A stretch of DNA of 6,601 nt. Source: Marinosulfonomonas sp. Its GTDB lineage: Bacteria; Pseudomonadota; Alphaproteobacteria; Rhodobacterales; Rhodobacteraceae. Position 1 is the first letter of the stretch. The number at the start of each line of letters is the position of its first letter. The stretch lies in the NCBI GenBank assembly GCA_002732995.1, contig NVTS01000106.1:1-6601 (forward strand), read 5' to 3'. A program made the translations under genes and the position numbers. Shown piece by piece: positions 5,799 to 6,601 of the stretch. The notes beneath the pieces were generated by a model. That model saw nothing but the letters and a program-made list of their open reading frames with translations, ran no database searches and was not told the DNA's origin.

Positions 5799-5957
5799 TT
5801 ATTTCGGGGGCCATAGATGATTGCCTTTGGCATCGTAAACGGCTGTAATATTTATGTGCTCAATCACGGGTGTGATGCCAAGCGTTGTGAGGGCATAAAC
5901 GATACACTGGATTGTATCGTCAGGCAGGGCTATCTGTTCGCCTGTTGCAGTTTCAAA
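5799..5957 (-). pseudogene. C-terminal remnant of an unknown protein
   Basis: On the minus strand the 52 codons before the stop at 5799-5801 read as plausible protein (for example LPDDTIQCIVYALTTLGITP, then VIEHINITAVYDAKGNHLWP). The strong terminator immediately behind the stop supports a genuine gene end. At about 5955 the frame enters the reverse complement of an IS3 OrfA sequence, so the residues upstream of that (the frame runs on to 6098) are antisense to transposase and not part of the original gene. I do not recognise the family. The surviving piece has no start codon of its own with a ribosome site, so it is probably not expressed. It could instead be fortuitous reading, but length, composition and terminator argue for a relic. 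Confidence 0.55.
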
Positions 5958-6357
5958 CTGAAGCGCCTGTTGGCAGACACGATGTTGGATAATGTTGTAT
6001 TGAAGAACTTGCTGGGAAAGAACTGACGACACCGAATGTGCGACGGGCTGCAGCACGCAAGGCAATGCGGGATCATGATATGTCTCAACGCCGGACAATT
6101 CAGAAGTTCGCGAAGAGATGAAGGCGATTGCCGCTGTGCGGCGTCGGTTCGGCTACCCATTGGCAGGCAGGTGATTGCGGGCAATTACCGACAGGCGCCG
6201 GGTCGGCGTGCTGTTGGAACGCAAAGGAATGATCATGAACCACAAGAAGCTGTATCGCCTCTACTGTGAGGAAAAATGGGCGTGAAGCGACGAAGGGGCC
6301 GCAAACGTGCGCGGGGATCACGAACACCGATGCCGGTTGCCCTGCAGCCCGATGATC
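5955..6357 (+). pseudogene. IS3-family element remnant 1 (OrfA end plus OrfB part)
   Basis: The plus strand starts inside OrfA: KLKRLLADTMLDNVVLKNLL, then GKN and stop at 6024-6026, the leucine-zipper end of IS3 OrfA. OrfB follows overlapping at 6023 with LTTPNVRRAAARKAMRDH and MSQRRT, stopping at 6119-6121. In another frame from 6106 comes VREEMKAIAAVRRRFGY, then a 39-base insert with an in-frame stop, then RRVGVLLERKGMIMNHKKLY and RLYCEEK (to about 6275). One further frame change gives VKRRRGRKRARGSRTPMP. All are OrfB N-terminal region motifs. The catalytic DDE domain that should follow is missing; a second IS3 fragment begins instead. The OrfA helix-turn-helix is also missing. The element is dead through at least two frame changes, one insert and deletions at both ends. 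Confidence 0.85.
6170..6189. repeat. 20-bp near-perfect palindrome inside a 39-base insert in IS3
   Basis: GGTGATTGC (6170-6178), two G, then GCAATTACC (6181-6189) are inverted repeats with one mismatch. They lie within a 39-base stretch (6157-6195) that interrupts the IS3 OrfB frame exactly between FGY and RRVGVLL, where intact relatives run straight through. It could be a scar of an excised small element or a local rearrangement. Confidence 0.6.
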
Positions 6358-6601
6358 CGGGCCGAAAACACGGGGTGTCAGAGGGCACATTCTATGCGTG
6401 GAAGTCAAAGCATTCCGGCATGGCTGTGCCTGATGTCAAACAGCTGAAGGCGCTTGAGGACAAGTTGCGGACACGGCTTCGCGATTTGGCAAATGAGCGG
6501 CGCCGATTTGGATAGCGTCGTCGGTTCATCCTGCTGTGCTGTGAGGGTGAACCATCAGGAATCAATCGCATCTATCGTCTTTATCGCGAAGAAGGGCTGG
6601 C
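6358..6601 (+). pseudogene. IS3-family element remnant 2 (OrfA fused to OrfB), runs off window
   Basis: A second, different IS3 piece begins near 6358. It reads RKHGVSEGTFYAWKSKHSG and MAVPDVKQLKALED, the recognition helix-turn-helix and following segment of IS3 OrfA. The sequence then jumps within the same frame to LRTRLRDLANERRRFG, which belongs to OrfB. The conserved Tyr of FGY is a TAG stop at 6513-6515, after which the frame continues as RRRFILLCCEGEP, SGINRIYRLYREEGL to the window edge. The end of OrfA and the start of OrfB were thus lost in one internal deletion of the element. The chimeric frame opening at 6276 mixes remnant 1 and remnant 2 and is not a real gene. Whether the catalytic domain survives lies outside the window. 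Confidence 0.82.

Noticed and set aside
5425..5814. 129-residue version of the FitA-like antitoxin
   Set aside because: The extra 50 residues cross a strong terminator and the promoter region; the start at 5664 has an excellent ribosome site.
5817..6026. 69-codon plus frame as a gene
   Set aside because: Its last 23 codons are the end of IS3 OrfA and the first part is antisense to the unknown gene relic.
6276..6515. 79-codon plus frame as a novel small DNA-binding protein
   Set aside because: It is a chimera of IS3 OrfB from remnant 1, OrfA from remnant 2 and OrfB again; the HTH belongs to the transposase.
1..6601. CRISPR array, tRNA, rRNA or retron-like system
   Set aside because: No regularly spaced repeats, no tRNA cloverleaf or rRNA sequence and no reverse transcriptase were seen on either strand.

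Overview
The window looks like DNA from an alphaproteobacterium, most likely a Rhodobacterales/roseobacter-type organism. This is inferred from the GC-rich coding sequence, the tightly overlapping transporter operon and the style of the IS fossils; no phylogenetic marker is present. I find no convincing undescribed system. The window joins an ordinary nutrient-uptake operon to a decayed insertion-sequence scrapyard in which two small toxin-antitoxin (TA) modules sit.

Region 1 (about 1-3329, + strand) holds four genes of a PepT/NikT-class ABC importer: two inner-membrane permeases (DppB/NikB and DppC/NikC type) and two short ATPases (NikD/NikE size). Each overlaps the next by 7-8 bases, so they form one translationally coupled operon. 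The periplasmic binding protein is not in the window; it may lie just upstream, where a TGA occupies bases 1-3.

Region 2 (about 3340-4480) contains only transposase debris: an ISKra4-family transposase on the minus strand with a missing N-terminus and three frame changes, a scrap of IS66 TnpB (minus), the last ~33 codons of an IS5-family transposase (plus), and the N-terminus of an IS110-family transposase (plus). The pieces abut one another, as expected from successive insertions and deletions.

Region 3 (about 4455-5770, minus strand) carries two TA modules reading leftward. An intact FitA-like antitoxin and VapC/FitB-like PIN toxin pair (ATGA overlap, strong Shine-Dalgarno) comes first. 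Downstream is an intact Phd/YefM-type antitoxin with its own promoter and repeat-type operator. Its partner, a PemK-like toxin, is frameshifted near its start and cut off by the IS110 fragment, so the Phd protein is probably an orphan antitoxin. A textbook UUCG-loop terminator at 5741-5769 belongs to a truncated unknown gene (stop at 5799) that was destroyed by IS3 material.

Region 4 (about 5955-6601, + strand) holds two different degenerate IS3-family elements in tandem. One carries a 39-base in-frame insert centred on a 20-bp near-perfect palindrome. The other has OrfA fused in frame to OrfB by an internal deletion and runs off the window.
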